Positions 52,938 through 62,348 of a stretch of DNA of 62,514 nt are shown here, piece after piece. The stretch is from Marinomonas agarivorans (GTDB lineage Bacteria; Pseudomonadota; Gammaproteobacteria; Pseudomonadales; Marinomonadaceae). The stretch spans positions 1 through 62,514 of the forward strand of contig NHNK02000018.1 of assembly GCA_002173415.2 (NCBI GenBank), read 5' to 3'. Under the pieces are notes generated by a model, which did no database searches, was not told where the DNA came from, and saw only the letters and a program-made list of their open reading frames with translations. Position 1 is the first letter of the stretch. Each line of letters opens with the position of its first letter. The translations under genes were made by a program, and so were the position numbers.

Positions 52938-53115
52938 CACTGCAACTGTCGTTCACGAAAAAAACTTATTAACAATACTGACGGAACTGGGCTACGAAAA
53001 TTTAACGATTGCTACGGCGATTAATGGTGAGTTTGTTCCTGTGTCTGTTCGGGAAAAAGTGTTTCTTTGTGAAGGCGATAAACTGGAGATTCTTGCCCCG
53101 ATGCAAGGAGGGTAA
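52918..53115 (+). CDS. thiS: Sulfur carrier protein ThiS
   Basis: The 65-residue ubiquitin-like protein ends in LAPMQGG, the diglycine tail that is adenylated and thiocarboxylated. The start MNILVNNTATVVHEKNLLTILTELG and FVPVSVREKVFLCEGDKLEI fit ThiS. thiF, which activates it, is not in the window. Confidence 0.95.
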   Translation: MNILVNNTATVVHEKNLLTILTELGYENLTIATAINGEFVPVSVREKVFLCEGDKLEILAPMQGG

Positions 53116-53118
53116 CCT

Positions 53119-53892
53119 ATGTCACTTATTTTGTATGATGAAAAAATTAACAGCCGATTGTTGGTTGGTTCAGCTCAGTATCCATCACCAGCCTTACTTG
53201 TTGAATCTGTAAAAAAAAGCCAAACAGAAATAATAACGGTGTCACTGCGTAGAGAAAGTAGTGGTTCTCAGTCTGGGCAAGAATTTTGGCATCTAATTAA
53301 TCAATTGAAGATTCGAGTATTACCTAACACTGCTGGTTGTTTTACGGTCAAAGAAGCCGTCACAACAGCCCATATGGCGCGAGAGATTTTTAATACAAAC
53401 TGGATTAAATTAGAAGTAATAGGTGAAGAAGACACGTTACAACCGAATGTTTTTGCACTAGTAGAAGCGGCAAAGATTTTGACAGAAGATGGATTCAAGG
53501 TATTTCCCTATACAACAGACGATTTAATTGTCGCGAACAAATTGTTGGAGGTAGGGTGTGAAGTTCTAATGCCTTGGGCAGCACCGATCGGGTCTGGAAG
53601 AGGTTTAAATAATCCTTATGGATTGCAAACCATGCGTTCTCATTTTCCTCATGTGCCACTTATTGTTGACGCAGGAATTGGAGTCCCATCTCACGCTACA
53701 CAAGTTATGGAGCTTGGTTTTGATGCTGTGCTAATCAATAGTGCAATAGCAGGAGCAGGGCAGCCTGAGGCTATGGCAGAAGCCTTTTCGTTAGCAATTC
53801 AAGCAGGGCGTTTAGCCTACAAATCCATTCCTATAGAAGCCAGAGACATGGCCACACCTTCAACACCAATCATGGGGAAGGCGTTTTTATAA
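53119..53892 (+). CDS. thiG: Thiazole synthase ThiG
   Basis: The 257-residue TIM-barrel protein has [71 protein letters not shown] and [31 protein letters not shown]. The conserved Lys in IKLEVI forms the imine with DXP. It joins ThiS-thiocarboxylate, dehydroglycine and DXP to form the thiazole phosphate. It starts four bases after thiS. Confidence 0.97.
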   Translation: MSLILYDEKINSRLLVGSAQYPSPALLVESVKKSQTEIITVSLRRESSGSQSGQEFWHLINQLKIRVLPNTAGCFTVKEAVTTAHMAREIFNTNWIKLEVIGEEDTLQPNVFALVEAAKILTEDGFKVFPYTTDDLIVANKLLEVGCEVLMPWAAPIGSGRGLNNPYGLQTMRSHFPHVPLIVDAGIGVPSHATQVMELGFDAVLINSAIAGAGQPEAMAEAFSLAIQAGRLAYKSIPIEARDMATPSTPIMGKAFL

Positions 53893-53939
53893 AACCAATG
53901 AAGGTGTATTTCAGTTTCTTATAAGGCGCTAAATTTATT

Positions 53940-54572
53940 ATGAATAATGCAAGTATAAAGTCACAAGGTTTTAATAACTTCTATCCGATTTTTGATTCTT
54001 TTCACTGGTTAGAGCGACTTGTTCCCTTGGGGATAAAGTTTGTGCAGTTGAGAATTAAAAATGCTACACCCGATGAAATTCGTCGTAACATAAGACAGGC
54101 CAAAAAAATATGCCAACAATTCAACTGTCAATTAGTCGTGAATGATTATTGGCAACTAGCAATAGAAGAGGGGTGTGACTTCGTCCATCTCGGACAAGAA
54201 GACCTTGCAGCAGCGGATTTAACCTCAATAAAAAAATACCATTTAAAGCTCGGTATTAGTACTCATAGCCAAGAAGAATTAGAGCATGCTTTACGGTGTG
54301 AACCGGACTATATTGCATTAGGTCCAGTTTATCCTACAATTTTAAAAAAGATGGTGTGGGCTCCACAAGGTTTAGAAACAGTCACTCAGTGGAAAAGACA
54401 AATTGGCAACATACCACTTGTCGGTATCGGAGGAATCAGTTTAGAAAGAGCAGAAGGTGTTTTGAATGCGGGCGCTGACATAGTTTCTGTTGTGACAGAT
54501 ATAAGCCTAAATGCCAATCCCGAAGAGCGGGTAAAACAATGGTTGGCGTTAACAAAATCACTGTGGTTTTAA
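53940..54572 (+). CDS. thiE: Thiamine phosphate synthase ThiE
   Basis: The 210-residue protein has FVQLRIKNAT, LVVNDYWQLAIEEGCDFVHLGQEDL, LGISTHSQEELEHAL, YIALGPVYPTILKKMVWAPQGLETV and VGIGGISLERAEGVLNAGADIVSVVTDI, all ThiE signatures. It joins HMP-PP with thiazole phosphate. It is the last gene of the riboswitch-controlled operon. The N-terminus is about normal for a single-domain ThiE. A T-rich 3' region is present but I see no strong terminator. Confidence 0.94.
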   Translation: MNNASIKSQGFNNFYPIFDSFHWLERLVPLGIKFVQLRIKNATPDEIRRNIRQAKKICQQFNCQLVVNDYWQLAIEEGCDFVHLGQEDLAAADLTSIKKYHLKLGISTHSQEELEHALRCEPDYIALGPVYPTILKKMVWAPQGLETVTQWKRQIGNIPLVGIGGISLERAEGVLNAGADIVSVVTDISLNANPEERVKQWLALTKSLWF

Positions 54573-54926
54573 TATGATGTGTTGAATTTAAGAAACAAAA
54601 TAAGTGAGTAAAAAAGTGAGTGAGTAGAAGATTTTATTTAAATTCAACATTTCCACATGATAAGAAAATGACTATATTAAATAAGAAGTTAGACTCTTCA
54701 AGCTAAAATCGCCACTTCACAAAGTCAACTTTGACTCACCAAGTTTAAATAGTTGGCGAAAAAGCAAAGAGAGTTTTGTAGACTTATGTTTTGCTAGTAT
54801 CTTTTGTAAGTTTCATCTGATATCGTGTGGCTATAATAGTGTTTCTAGCACTTACTGATATTTAGAGATACAAAGCAAATTAAATGTGAACATCTCATCC
54901 ATTTACTTTAGAGAAGGGCTGCAGAA
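54573..54926. other. Intergenic region ahead of the tubulin-like gene
   Basis: The 354 bases hold no ORF. A perfect dyad AGTCAA-CT-TTGACT lies at 54723-54736. A consensus TATAAT is at 54832-54837, leaving an untranslated leader of roughly 80 bases. No ordinary -35 is visible at the correct distance, and no clear terminator for thiE was seen. Confidence 0.5.
54832..54837 (+). promoter_or_regulatory. Candidate -10 for the tubulin-like gene
   Basis: TATAAT 89 bases before the ATG. The -35 side (TTTCAT at 54811-54816) is off-spacing, so an activator may be needed. Confidence 0.4.
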
Positions 54927-57029
54927 ATGAGTAAGGATCTAATCCCAACTGATCATCTCTATTATACGGAGAAAAATTTAGACACAATTCTCCAAAATCT
55001 GGACATAGTGAGGCGACAAATATTTCCTCATGTTGAAGCAGAAAAAGGGAGTAGTGATCAACCTTTCCCTTCTGTTTGCTTAATTGGTCTTGGGCGTTGT
55101 GGTTCTAACATTGCACTGGATGTAGCCACTTTAGTCTTTAAAGCGCGTAGTAATTATATGGCAGACTTAGAGCTGCAAGATAAGAGTAAAAGCAAGGCTG
55201 AAACAGAGTTTCACCCTATGCGCTGGATTCAAAAACATTTCCCTATCGATTCTAAAAATACTAACAGTCCTGTTTTTCTTATTGAACCAGTTGTTATGCT
55301 CGGTGATCTAGATAAAGATATTGCAGGTCGGATCCGCTATTCATCTAACCATACCAGTAATAATTTCCTTGAAGAATATAGCAAACTGCAAATTATGGAT
55401 TTGTCAGAAGTGCATGCTGGTGGTGCTGGTAATGCTCCGATCTTAGGTCAGTATTTAGCAAAAATTATTCTTAATAAAGAAACAAGTAGCTTCAGTAATA
55501 GTGCATGGAAGCATATGCATTCTTACCTGTTGGACTCTTGCGGTATTAAAGCTAACCAATCTCGTCTGTACTTTTACATTTTTAGTGCGGGCGGTGGAAC
55601 GGGTTCTGGTATGGCATCAGAGTTTGGGTTGGCGCAACAGTATTCTTACATGAGCAAAACATTTGACTATCACCCAGTTGAAAGTCAAGTTTCTGATAAG
55701 CGTCACAGTTTTGTTTTTGAACCTATTTTTACATCTGGTATTTGTATCTTACCAAATCTATCTGGTAATAAGGTTGAAGTATCTGAAGCCTTGCATATGA
55801 ATGCCGGCCGCCTTCTATGCAAATATTTGTCAGAAGAGTGGGACTTCTCTTATAACGTTGAAAGAGAAGATGATGATTTACCAGGCAATATGATGGGGCG
55901 CATTCGTCCTTGGAACTCTATGATGCTTATCTCGAACGATATTATGAGATATGCAGAAGAGACGGACGATGATGCCGAAGCTGATATTGATGTTAATACG
56001 ATGGAGAAGTACGCGAATCAGTATATTTCGCAACAAATTTTCAACATATTGACAGCTCAAGCAGTGACAACCGATTACGATGAAGACTACTTCCGTCGTG
56101 CAGGTGTTGATATTGCAGAAACAATTCGCCTCGATGCCAATGACTTGTTTATGAGTCTAGCCGGCCCTGTGGCTGTTGCTTATGCAGAGAGTGTTGTTTC
56201 AGATAAGTCAAACACAGATATCGACATGGATGATTTATTTTGCCGTTCAATCGACTTACCTCACTTTAATAGTGATACATCAGCCATTGAAGGGATCAGT
56301 ATTTTACCTATTGAATCATCAAGCTATCGCGAAACTTTAAAGCAATATCGCAAGAGTAATTATGATACTGATACGTTAAACCACTTACATTTTTTCAAAA
56401 ATTGTTCGTCAATTGTATCCATTATTTCTTTACCAAAAGATTATAAGCTTTCATTCACTGCACTTAATCGTTTGAAAGTACATTTGAATAGCTTATTCCC
56501 TAACACAACGCTGAAACGTTATGCGTTAGTTATTGGTGCTTCACCAAATGTATCTTTAACAACGTTAGTCGCGAAGAGCCCATGCTTGAGCGATGACTTT
56601 TTAACCTTAATGGTTGCTTATGTGAAACGTTGTTTTGCACGTGATGAGTACCGTTTTGATGACAGCATTGACCAAGCGATTTTGAACTTTATTACCACAG
56701 ATGAGTTCGATGAAGATGAAGTTGATAAGTTCTTTAACCTTTATGAGAACCCAGCGAAAATTCTTGATACTAACTGGTACGCTATTAAGCCAATGTATGA
56801 GAAGAAATATCGTGAACTTATTGATGACGATGATAAGTTTGTTTCTATCAATGATATTCGTCTTGATATTGAAAATGTGAAAAAAGCAATTAAATATCTA
56901 CGCGAAATTTATCGTCATAGAGTCAGTAAGACAAATGTTATGACTCTAAGTGGTGTTAGCTTGTCAAAAAGTAATGTTAGTTTGAGTAAAAAAGCTGCGC
57001 CAAAAACAAAGGCAGCAAAAGAAAAATAG
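54927..57029 (+). CDS. Tubulin/FtsZ-superfamily GTPase of unknown role (orphan, 700 residues)
   Basis: An N-terminal strand-loop VCLIGLGRCGSNIALDV (residues 50-66) looks like the T1 loop, GGGTGSG at 222-228 is the tubulin/FtsZ signature (T4), NSMMLISND resembles the nucleotide-sugar loop, and RLDANDL at 401-407 aligns with the FtsZ T7 loop NVDFADV, keeping both catalytic Asp residues. The protein is about twice the length of FtsZ, with an insertion between T1 and T4, a C-terminal helical domain and a basic Lys/Ala tail (SKKAAPKTKAAKEK) in place of an FtsA/ZipA-binding tail. It is monocistronic, with its own promoter and a strong terminator, between thiE and ogt. It may be a Tubulin_2-type protein; function unknown. 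Confidence 0.82.
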   Translation: MSKDLIPTDHLYYTEKNLDTILQNLDIVRRQIFPHVEAEKGSSDQPFPSVCLIGLGRCGSNIALDVATLVFKARSNYMADLELQDKSKSKAETEFHPMRWIQKHFPIDSKNTNSPVFLIEPVVMLGDLDKDIAGRIRYSSNHTSNNFLEEYSKLQIMDLSEVHAGGAGNAPILGQYLAKIILNKETSSFSNSAWKHMHSYLLDSCGIKANQSRLYFYIFSAGGGTGSGMASEFGLAQQYSYMSKTFDYHPVESQVSDKRHSFVFEPIFTSGICILPNLSGNKVEVSEALHMNAGRLLCKYLSEEWDFSYNVEREDDDLPGNMMGRIRPWNSMMLISNDIMRYAEETDDDAEADIDVNTMEKYANQYISQQIFNILTAQAVTTDYDEDYFRRAGVDIAETIRLDANDLFMSLAGPVAVAYAESVVSDKSNTDIDMDDLFCRSIDLPHFNSDTSAIEGISILPIESSSYRETLKQYRKSNYDTDTLNHLHFFKNCSSIVSIISLPKDYKLSFTALNRLKVHLNSLFPNTTLKRYALVIGASPNVSLTTLVAKSPCLSDDFLTLMVAYVKRCFARDEYRFDDSIDQAILNFITTDEFDEDEVDKFFNLYENPAKILDTNWYAIKPMYEKKYRELIDDDDKFVSINDIRLDIENVKKAIKYLREIYRHRVSKTNVMTLSGVSLSKSNVSLSKKAAPKTKAAKEK

Positions 57030-57050
57030 TTTTTTTTGCCAGCTAACCTA

Positions 57051-57086
57051 AAAAAATCCCCACTCTTATGGAGATGGGGATTTTTT
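57051..57086. terminator. Bidirectional terminator after the tubulin-like gene
   Basis: ATCCCCA and TGGGGAT form the core stem, extended by A6/T6 at the ends and a TTAT loop between CTC and GGAG flanks. It separates the tubulin-like gene from the convergent ogt. Confidence 0.85.
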
Positions 57087-57156
57087 ATTGCCCGTCATTT
57101 TATCGCGTTATTCAACTTTTCTGTTCGTTTTTAAAGCACTATTTTAAAGTACTATT

Positions 57157-57624
57157 TTAAAGTGCTATCCCTTCATGTTTTAGCAGCCAAGCCTTTCTGT
57201 CTAAGCCTCCGGCATAACCTGTCAAAGATTGATTGTTACCTATTACCCTATGGCAGGGTACGATGATGCTAATGGGGTTTTTACCATTTGCGGCACCCAC
57301 AGCTCGAACAGCTTTTGCGTTATTGATGTCCTCTGCAATATATTTGTATGAGGCTGTTTTACCAAATGGAATGTTAAGCAATGCCTTCCATACGGTTTGT
57401 TGAAAACGGGTGCCATATTGATCTAATGGTAAGTTAAATTCGGTACGCTCTTTGGCAAAATATTCCGTTAATTGTTGTTTGCATAAATCTGTCCACTGGT
57501 TTTTTCGTATAGTAATAGACTGTTGTTCCGTGAAAATAACTTTTTCAATGCCATCATTGCTTGCTTGAATCAATAATGTGCCTATTGGTGTTTTGAGGTA
57601 ATCTACAAATTGGTAGGTTGTCAT
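57157..57624 (-). CDS. ogt: Methylated-DNA-protein-cysteine methyltransferase Ogt
   Basis: The 155-residue protein has LYPTG-like FVDYLKTPIGTLLIQASNDG, FGKTASYKYIAEDINNAKAVRAVGAANGKNPISIIVPCHRVIGNNQSLTGYAGG with the acceptor Cys in PCHR. It removes alkyl groups from O6-guanine by suicidal transfer. ATG 57624 overlaps the upstream fused ada-alkA stop by four bases (ATGA), and GGAAG precedes it; a longer frame to 57666 is unnecessary. Translational coupling with the glycosylase gene is likely. Confidence 0.95.
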   Translation of the reverse strand: MTTYQFVDYLKTPIGTLLIQASNDGIEKVIFTEQQSITIRKNQWTDLCKQQLTEYFAKERTEFNLPLDQYGTRFQQTVWKALLNIPFGKTASYKYIAEDINNAKAVRAVGAANGKNPISIIVPCHRVIGNNQSLTGYAGGLDRKAWLLKHEGIAL

Positions 57625-59045
57625 TGTAATGTCTTCCATAATTGCAAAGTGAGATAGCTGCCCCAAGGAGAGGCCATCTCAGGGTTGATGTCTGAGTTAA
57701 GTTGAGCCAGTGCGTTGTTCACACCCGCATCATTTGTTAAAAAAATGTCAGGGTGGCTAAGTCCTCGCATTTTTGCATAATTGACTGCCCATAAACCGAT
57801 GCCTTTAACTGCTAGCCAAGCATCTAAATCCTCTTCAAGTTCTAGGTCGTTGAGGCGAAGATTTTCTGTATTCTCAAGGTAGAAGGCGGTAAAGTTGCGT
57901 AGTGTTTGTTTGCGTGATGCTGGCATTTTGAGAAAATCAAAATCACATTTATGCATATTTATTGGAGTGGGGAAGAGCTTCGCTATTTTTCCATGAACCT
58001 TGGCAGGTTCCCCAAGTTCATCAACAAGTGTCGTCACTAATTTATGCGCCATTTTTATGGTAACTTGCTGACCTAGTATTGCTCTAACACCGGCCTCGTA
58101 TGTACTCCAAATGCCAGGTAGGCGCAAACCTGATACGATTGTTAGGTCTGGAAAGGCGTGACTTAAATCGTGTTCAATAGTTTGCATATCTGCATCTAAG
58201 TCTAAAATGCGGCGAATGTGAGAGATAACGCTTTGTAGGTATTTGATGTTATCTAGATTGAGGTCAATAAGAAAATACGATTTTTCTGCAATATGATGAG
58301 CGGTAAAGTTACCCTGACAATGAGCCAATTGAAAGCTACGCCCATAACTGTTTTCTGTATACCATTCAAGTTTCGAAATTGCTCTAGTGGTTAAAAAACT
58401 TAACATACTCGTCCAGTCATAGGGAGGACGATAAGATAGCGTAATTTGTAGTGTTGAGTTGCTTGGATTCGTCGCTTTTTGTTTGCGAATTGCCGAAGGT
58501 GTTAATTTTAATTCAGATTGGAAGTAGTCATTAAAGCGTCTTACGCTATTAAATCCACTTGCTAAAGCAACTTGGGTAATTGGTAATTGAGTTTGATGTA
58601 AGAGTTGTTTAGCAAGCAACCCTTGTTGGTAAAGGGCATACGCTTTAGGTGAGGTGCCAAGATGTTTATTAAAAAGCTCACGTAGGTAACGCTCGCCAAT
58701 ACCTAAACGCATCGCTAGCATGTCTAGCTTACCATCTTGTAAAGCCCCTTCTTTTATTAATTTGACAGCTCTATTTAGGGTTGTTTTTGCTCCTTGCCAA
58801 GCTGGAGATTGTGGGGCACTGTCAGGTCGGCAACGCAAGCATGGCCTAAAACCAGCTTGGGCTGCTTCTATTGCATGCATAAAATAAAGAACATTATTTT
58901 CTAACGGCGCGGTTGCTGGGCAAATAGGGCGACAATAAATCCCTGTTGTCTTAACGGCGACAAAAAATCGCCCATCAAATCGTCTATCGCGAGACAGTCT
59001 TGCTTTACGACAAATGTCTGGATTTAACATAGAAGCCACTAACAT
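57621..59045 (-). CDS. Ada N-terminal/AraC regulator fused to AlkA DNA glycosylase
   Basis: The 474-residue fusion has an Ada zinc domain with Cys38, Cys42, Cys69 and Cys72 (the same positions as E. coli Ada, where Cys38 accepts a methyl group from phosphotriesters), an AraC HTH at about 85-190 (IGERYLRELFNKHLGTSPKAYALYQQGLLAKQLL), an AlkA N-terminal domain (LSYRPPYDWTSMLSFLTTRA), and an HhH-GPD glycosylase (GVRAILGQQVTIKMAHKL, VKGIGLWAVNYAKMRGLSHPDIFLTNDAGV) with the catalytic Asp. It senses and repairs methylated DNA. The Ada O6-alkyltransferase domain is missing, supplied by the next gene, ogt. Confidence 0.95.
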   Translation of the reverse strand: MLVASMLNPDICRKARLSRDRRFDGRFFVAVKTTGIYCRPICPATAPLENNVLYFMHAIEAAQAGFRPCLRCRPDSAPQSPAWQGAKTTLNRAVKLIKEGALQDGKLDMLAMRLGIGERYLRELFNKHLGTSPKAYALYQQGLLAKQLLHQTQLPITQVALASGFNSVRRFNDYFQSELKLTPSAIRKQKATNPSNSTLQITLSYRPPYDWTSMLSFLTTRAISKLEWYTENSYGRSFQLAHCQGNFTAHHIAEKSYFLIDLNLDNIKYLQSVISHIRRILDLDADMQTIEHDLSHAFPDLTIVSGLRLPGIWSTYEAGVRAILGQQVTIKMAHKLVTTLVDELGEPAKVHGKIAKLFPTPINMHKCDFDFLKMPASRKQTLRNFTAFYLENTENLRLNDLELEEDLDAWLAVKGIGLWAVNYAKMRGLSHPDIFLTNDAGVNNALAQLNSDINPEMASPWGSYLTLQLWKTLQ

Positions 59046-59123
59046 AGTTAAAAGTTACAGCTTCTATCATAATAAAGTGTTAAGAAAAGACTAGCCAGAA
59101 TCGGCACTGAATAGACAAATATA

Positions 59124-59200
59124 AAAGCCCTGAGTGCGAACTGCCCCCCAATAGTTGGACAGTCGAATGGCTTGGGGGTCAGTTTAATACACAGGGCTTT
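59124..59200. repeat. Nested inverted repeat (leuA terminator interrupted by an IS-like hairpin)
   Basis: Outer arms AAAGCCCTG (59124-59132) and CAGGGCTTT (59192-59200) are perfect and end in T-runs on the minus strand, like a leuA terminator. Inner arms AACTGCCCCCCAA (59139-59151) and TTGGGGGTCAGTT (59172-59184) match at 12 of 13 positions. The phrase CCCCAATAGTTGGACA recalls terminal repeats of IS3-family elements, suggesting a tiny insertion between the terminator arms. Confidence 0.6.
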
Positions 59201-59237
59201 AGTAAACGCGAATAAACTCTATAACCAGATTATCTCT

Positions 59238-60893
59238 TTAACATCTCTTTAATAGGTATTGGTTAACAGTTGCTAATAGGGCTTGTAATGAGGCTGAAAC
59301 AATGTCCTCGTGTTTCGCAACACCGTTGTAGCGAGTGCCATTTATGTTCGTTTGTACATAGGTAATCGCTTGAGAATCTGTGCCGCCTAGAGCGTGCTCA
59401 GAATATTGAATAACATCAATACGAGTATCCAAATGTTGACCGACAGCATGGCAGAAAGCAGATAAAGCACCATTACCTTGACCTGATACGCTTAGAGTTT
59501 CTGCATCGGTAACGATGTCAGCTCTGATAGTGTCAGATTTATCTTTACTCAACTCATAACGGCCTAGTTGATAGGGCGAAGAATCCGTGGCAAAACTGTC
59601 TTCAAACAGTTGCTTCATCGTTGCGCCGTTAATGACACCGCCATCCTGCTCCGCATAATTTTGTACAATAGGGCTAAACTCAACTTGCAGCCAACGTGGC
59701 AAGCTCAAACCGTACTCTTGGGCTAATGTGTAAGCGACACCACCTTTGCCTGATTGACTGTTTACTCGAATAATTTCCTGGTAAGAACGGCCAAGGTCTC
59801 TTGGATCAATTGGTAAATAAGCAACATCCCAAGGCTTGTCGTCTGATTGATTTGCTAAACACTTATTGATAGCGTCTTGATGAGAGCCTGAGAATGCAGT
59901 GAAAACCAGTTCGCCAGCATAGGCATGGCGAGGGTGAACAGGTAGTTGAGTGACAGCTTTTACTGTACTGACAATACGATCCATATCGCCTAATTGCAGT
60001 TTAGGATCAACTCCCTGGCTATACATATTCATTGCCATTGTGACAATATCCATATTACCAGTTCGCTCGCCATTACCAAGTAACGTTCCTTCAATTCGGT
60101 CAGCGCCAGCCATTAAACCAAGTTCCGCTGCGGCAACACCACATCCTCTATCATTATGAGTATGTAAACTGATGATTAAAGATTCACGGTTTTTCACATG
60201 ACGGCAAAACCATTCAATCTGGTCTGCAAATCGATTTGGTGTTGACACTTCAACCGTTGCAGGCAGGTTGATAATGACTTTATTATCGGGGGTTGGTTGC
60301 CATACCTCAGTAACTGCATCAACAACCTGAACAGCATAATCCATTTCTGTTCCGGTAAAACTTTCTGGAGAATACTGAAAAATCCACTCTGTTTGAGGAT
60401 ATTGTTTAGCAAGTTCCTGCACGTCTTTGGCGCCTTGTACGGCAATTTGCTTAACGCCTTCTTTATCCATGCGGAAAACTTGCTCACGTTGTGTTGTTGA
60501 AGTGGAATTATAAACGTGAACGATGGCTCTGTGCGCACCTTCAAGTGCTTCATAAGTACGCTTAATTAGCTCAGGTCTTGCTTGTGTTAATACCTGTAGC
60601 GTGACATCTTCCGGTACTTGATCTTCTTCTATGAGCCAACGGGTGAAATCAAAATCTAATTGTGATGCGGAAGGAAAACCAATTTCAATTTCTTTAAAAC
60701 CGACATCAACAAGTAAGGCGAATAGTTCTTTTTTCTGTTCAACTGTCATCGGTTCGACTAACGCCTGATTGCCATCCCTCAAGTCCACGCTTGACCAAAT
60801 CGGTGCTTGAGTAATGTTTTTATCAGGCCAAGTACGATTTTTTATTTCAATTGGCGTGAAAGGGCGGTACTTACGATGATTAAATCTGGACAT
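59238..60893 (-). CDS. leuA: 2-isopropylmalate synthase
   Basis: The 551-residue protein has [90 protein letters not shown] and a C-terminal LeuA regulatory domain ([46 protein letters not shown]). It is the LeuA type 2, about 550 residues. ATG 60893 is preferred over 60968 because AAGG precedes it and homology starts at [12 protein letters not shown]. It makes 2-isopropylmalate from ketoisovalerate and acetyl-CoA, the first leucine step. An Lrp-type gene is divergent. Confidence 0.96.
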   Translation of the reverse strand: MSRFNHRKYRPFTPIEIKNRTWPDKNITQAPIWSSVDLRDGNQALVEPMTVEQKKELFALLVDVGFKEIEIGFPSASQLDFDFTRWLIEEDQVPEDVTLQVLTQARPELIKRTYEALEGAHRAIVHVYNSTSTTQREQVFRMDKEGVKQIAVQGAKDVQELAKQYPQTEWIFQYSPESFTGTEMDYAVQVVDAVTEVWQPTPDNKVIINLPATVEVSTPNRFADQIEWFCRHVKNRESLIISLHTHNDRGCGVAAAELGLMAGADRIEGTLLGNGERTGNMDIVTMAMNMYSQGVDPKLQLGDMDRIVSTVKAVTQLPVHPRHAYAGELVFTAFSGSHQDAINKCLANQSDDKPWDVAYLPIDPRDLGRSYQEIIRVNSQSGKGGVAYTLAQEYGLSLPRWLQVEFSPIVQNYAEQDGGVINGATMKQLFEDSFATDSSPYQLGRYELSKDKSDTIRADIVTDAETLSVSGQGNGALSAFCHAVGQHLDTRIDVIQYSEHALGGTDSQAITYVQTNINGTRYNGVAKHEDIVSASLQALLATVNQYLLKRC

Positions 60894-61090
60894 GTGTTTA
60901 ACCTTATTTTTATATATTGCTGGCCGTAGAAGCCTGTGCTTAATTAGAGTCGATCTGATTTGTTGCAATAGGTTTATTGTATCTGTTTTCGTTTGACAAA
61001 AAATTGCGAATTTGGGTTAAATACCTTTGTTTTTGCAATTAAATTGCTAACATGCTTTTATTATTGAAATTTTTATGGTTTTTATTTGTT

Positions 61091-61564
61091 ATGGATAATA
61101 TAGATATTCGAATACTTACTGAAATTCAGCAAGATTCTAGCTTAACAAATCAAGAGCTTGCTGATCGAGTTGGCCTTTCTCCCTCGCCTTGTTTAAGACG
61201 AGTAAAAGCACTGGAAGAGTCTGGTGTAATTGAAAAATCGGTCACACTGCTTAACCAAAGAATGCTTGGGTTAACTTTAACGGTTTTTATTCATATCAGT
61301 ATGGATAGGCATACCCCAGATCGTTTTGATTTATTTGAAAGCACTTTATCAACGTACCCTGAAGTTAAATCCTTGCGTCTAGTAACAGGACAATCAGCGG
61401 ATTATTTGGTAGAAGCTGTTGTTGAAGATATGGATAAATATCAGGAATTGTTACTAGGGCGTATAACAAGAATCCCTGGTGTTACAGATATTCAATCAAG
61501 CTTTTTACTAAGAAGTGTTATTGACAGAACCAGCCTACCTTTAGAGCATCTTGCAAAAAAATAA
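61091..61564 (+). CDS. Lrp/AsnC-family regulator divergent from leuA
   Basis: The 157-residue protein starts MDNIDIRILTEIQQDSSLTNQELADRVGLSPSPCLRRVKALEESG (winged HTH) and has a RAM domain (LTVFIHISMDRHTPDRFDLFESTLSTYPEVKSLRLVTGQSADYLVEAVVEDMDKY). ATG 61091 matches the family start; ATG 61052 would add a hydrophobic 13-residue stretch and is unlikely. No Shine-Dalgarno is obvious. It is divergent from leuA with a gap of about 200 bases, suggesting control of leucine synthesis or its own ligand pathway. Confidence 0.88.
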   Translation: MDNIDIRILTEIQQDSSLTNQELADRVGLSPSPCLRRVKALEESGVIEKSVTLLNQRMLGLTLTVFIHISMDRHTPDRFDLFESTLSTYPEVKSLRLVTGQSADYLVEAVVEDMDKYQELLLGRITRIPGVTDIQSSFLLRSVIDRTSLPLEHLAKK

Positions 61565-61686
61565 GCCTTATGCCTTTAAATGTTATATTATAACCTTATT
61601 AATAAGGTTGCTTTACGACCTTGAACGCGTATATACATTTTAAATACGTGAAATAAAAAAACAGCCAAATATCAGAGTAATAGAGT

Positions 61687-62331
61687 ATGAATGCTTTAGA
61701 AGAAAGACGCCGAGTCACTATTCCTGTGCGTGCAGGAGAAATAATGGCTGAATTTATTTCTTTTGGTGGTGTTGATGAAACATCAGCAATTAGTAAGGAG
61801 TTTAAAGAAAAGGAACACATTGCAATTCATTTTAAGAGCGAAACAGAAACCGATATTCCGTTAGTGCGTTTACATTCTGAGTGTCTAACGGGAGACATTT
61901 TCGGTTCGGGGCGTTGTGACTGTGGCGATCAATTAGATGAAGCGATTGATAAAATCAGCCAGCAAGGGGGTTATATTTTATATTTGCGACAAGAAGGTCG
62001 AGGCATCGGTCTTTATGCAAAATTAGACGCTTACGAATTGCAAGATAAAGGATACGATACTTACCAAGCAAATGAAGCATTAGATCTTCCTGATGATGGT
62101 CGTGACTTTGGAATAGCAGCTCAAATGCTAAAAGCACTTCATGTCGATAAAATTCGACTGTTCACGAACAATCCAGATAAGGCAGAACAATTGCGGCAAA
62201 ATGGCATTCATGTAGAGGAAATTGTGCCAACAGAGGTGCATGTAAATGACCATAATAGGCATTACCTTGAAACCAAAGTAAAACGTAAATTACATACTTT
62301 GAATGCAGAAAAATTGGTTAAAACATCGTAG
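61687..62331 (+). CDS. ribA: GTP cyclohydrolase II
   Basis: The 214-residue protein has [29 protein letters not shown] with the zinc-binding Cys set, [33 protein letters not shown] and [23 protein letters not shown]. It makes the pyrimidine precursor of riboflavin from GTP. It is stand-alone, not fused to RibB. Length is normal. Confidence 0.96.
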   Translation: MNALEERRRVTIPVRAGEIMAEFISFGGVDETSAISKEFKEKEHIAIHFKSETETDIPLVRLHSECLTGDIFGSGRCDCGDQLDEAIDKISQQGGYILYLRQEGRGIGLYAKLDAYELQDKGYDTYQANEALDLPDDGRDFGIAAQMLKALHVDKIRLFTNNPDKAEQLRQNGIHVEEIVPTEVHVNDHNRHYLETKVKRKLHTLNAEKLVKTS

Positions 62332-62348
62332 TGGTTACATGACAAAAT

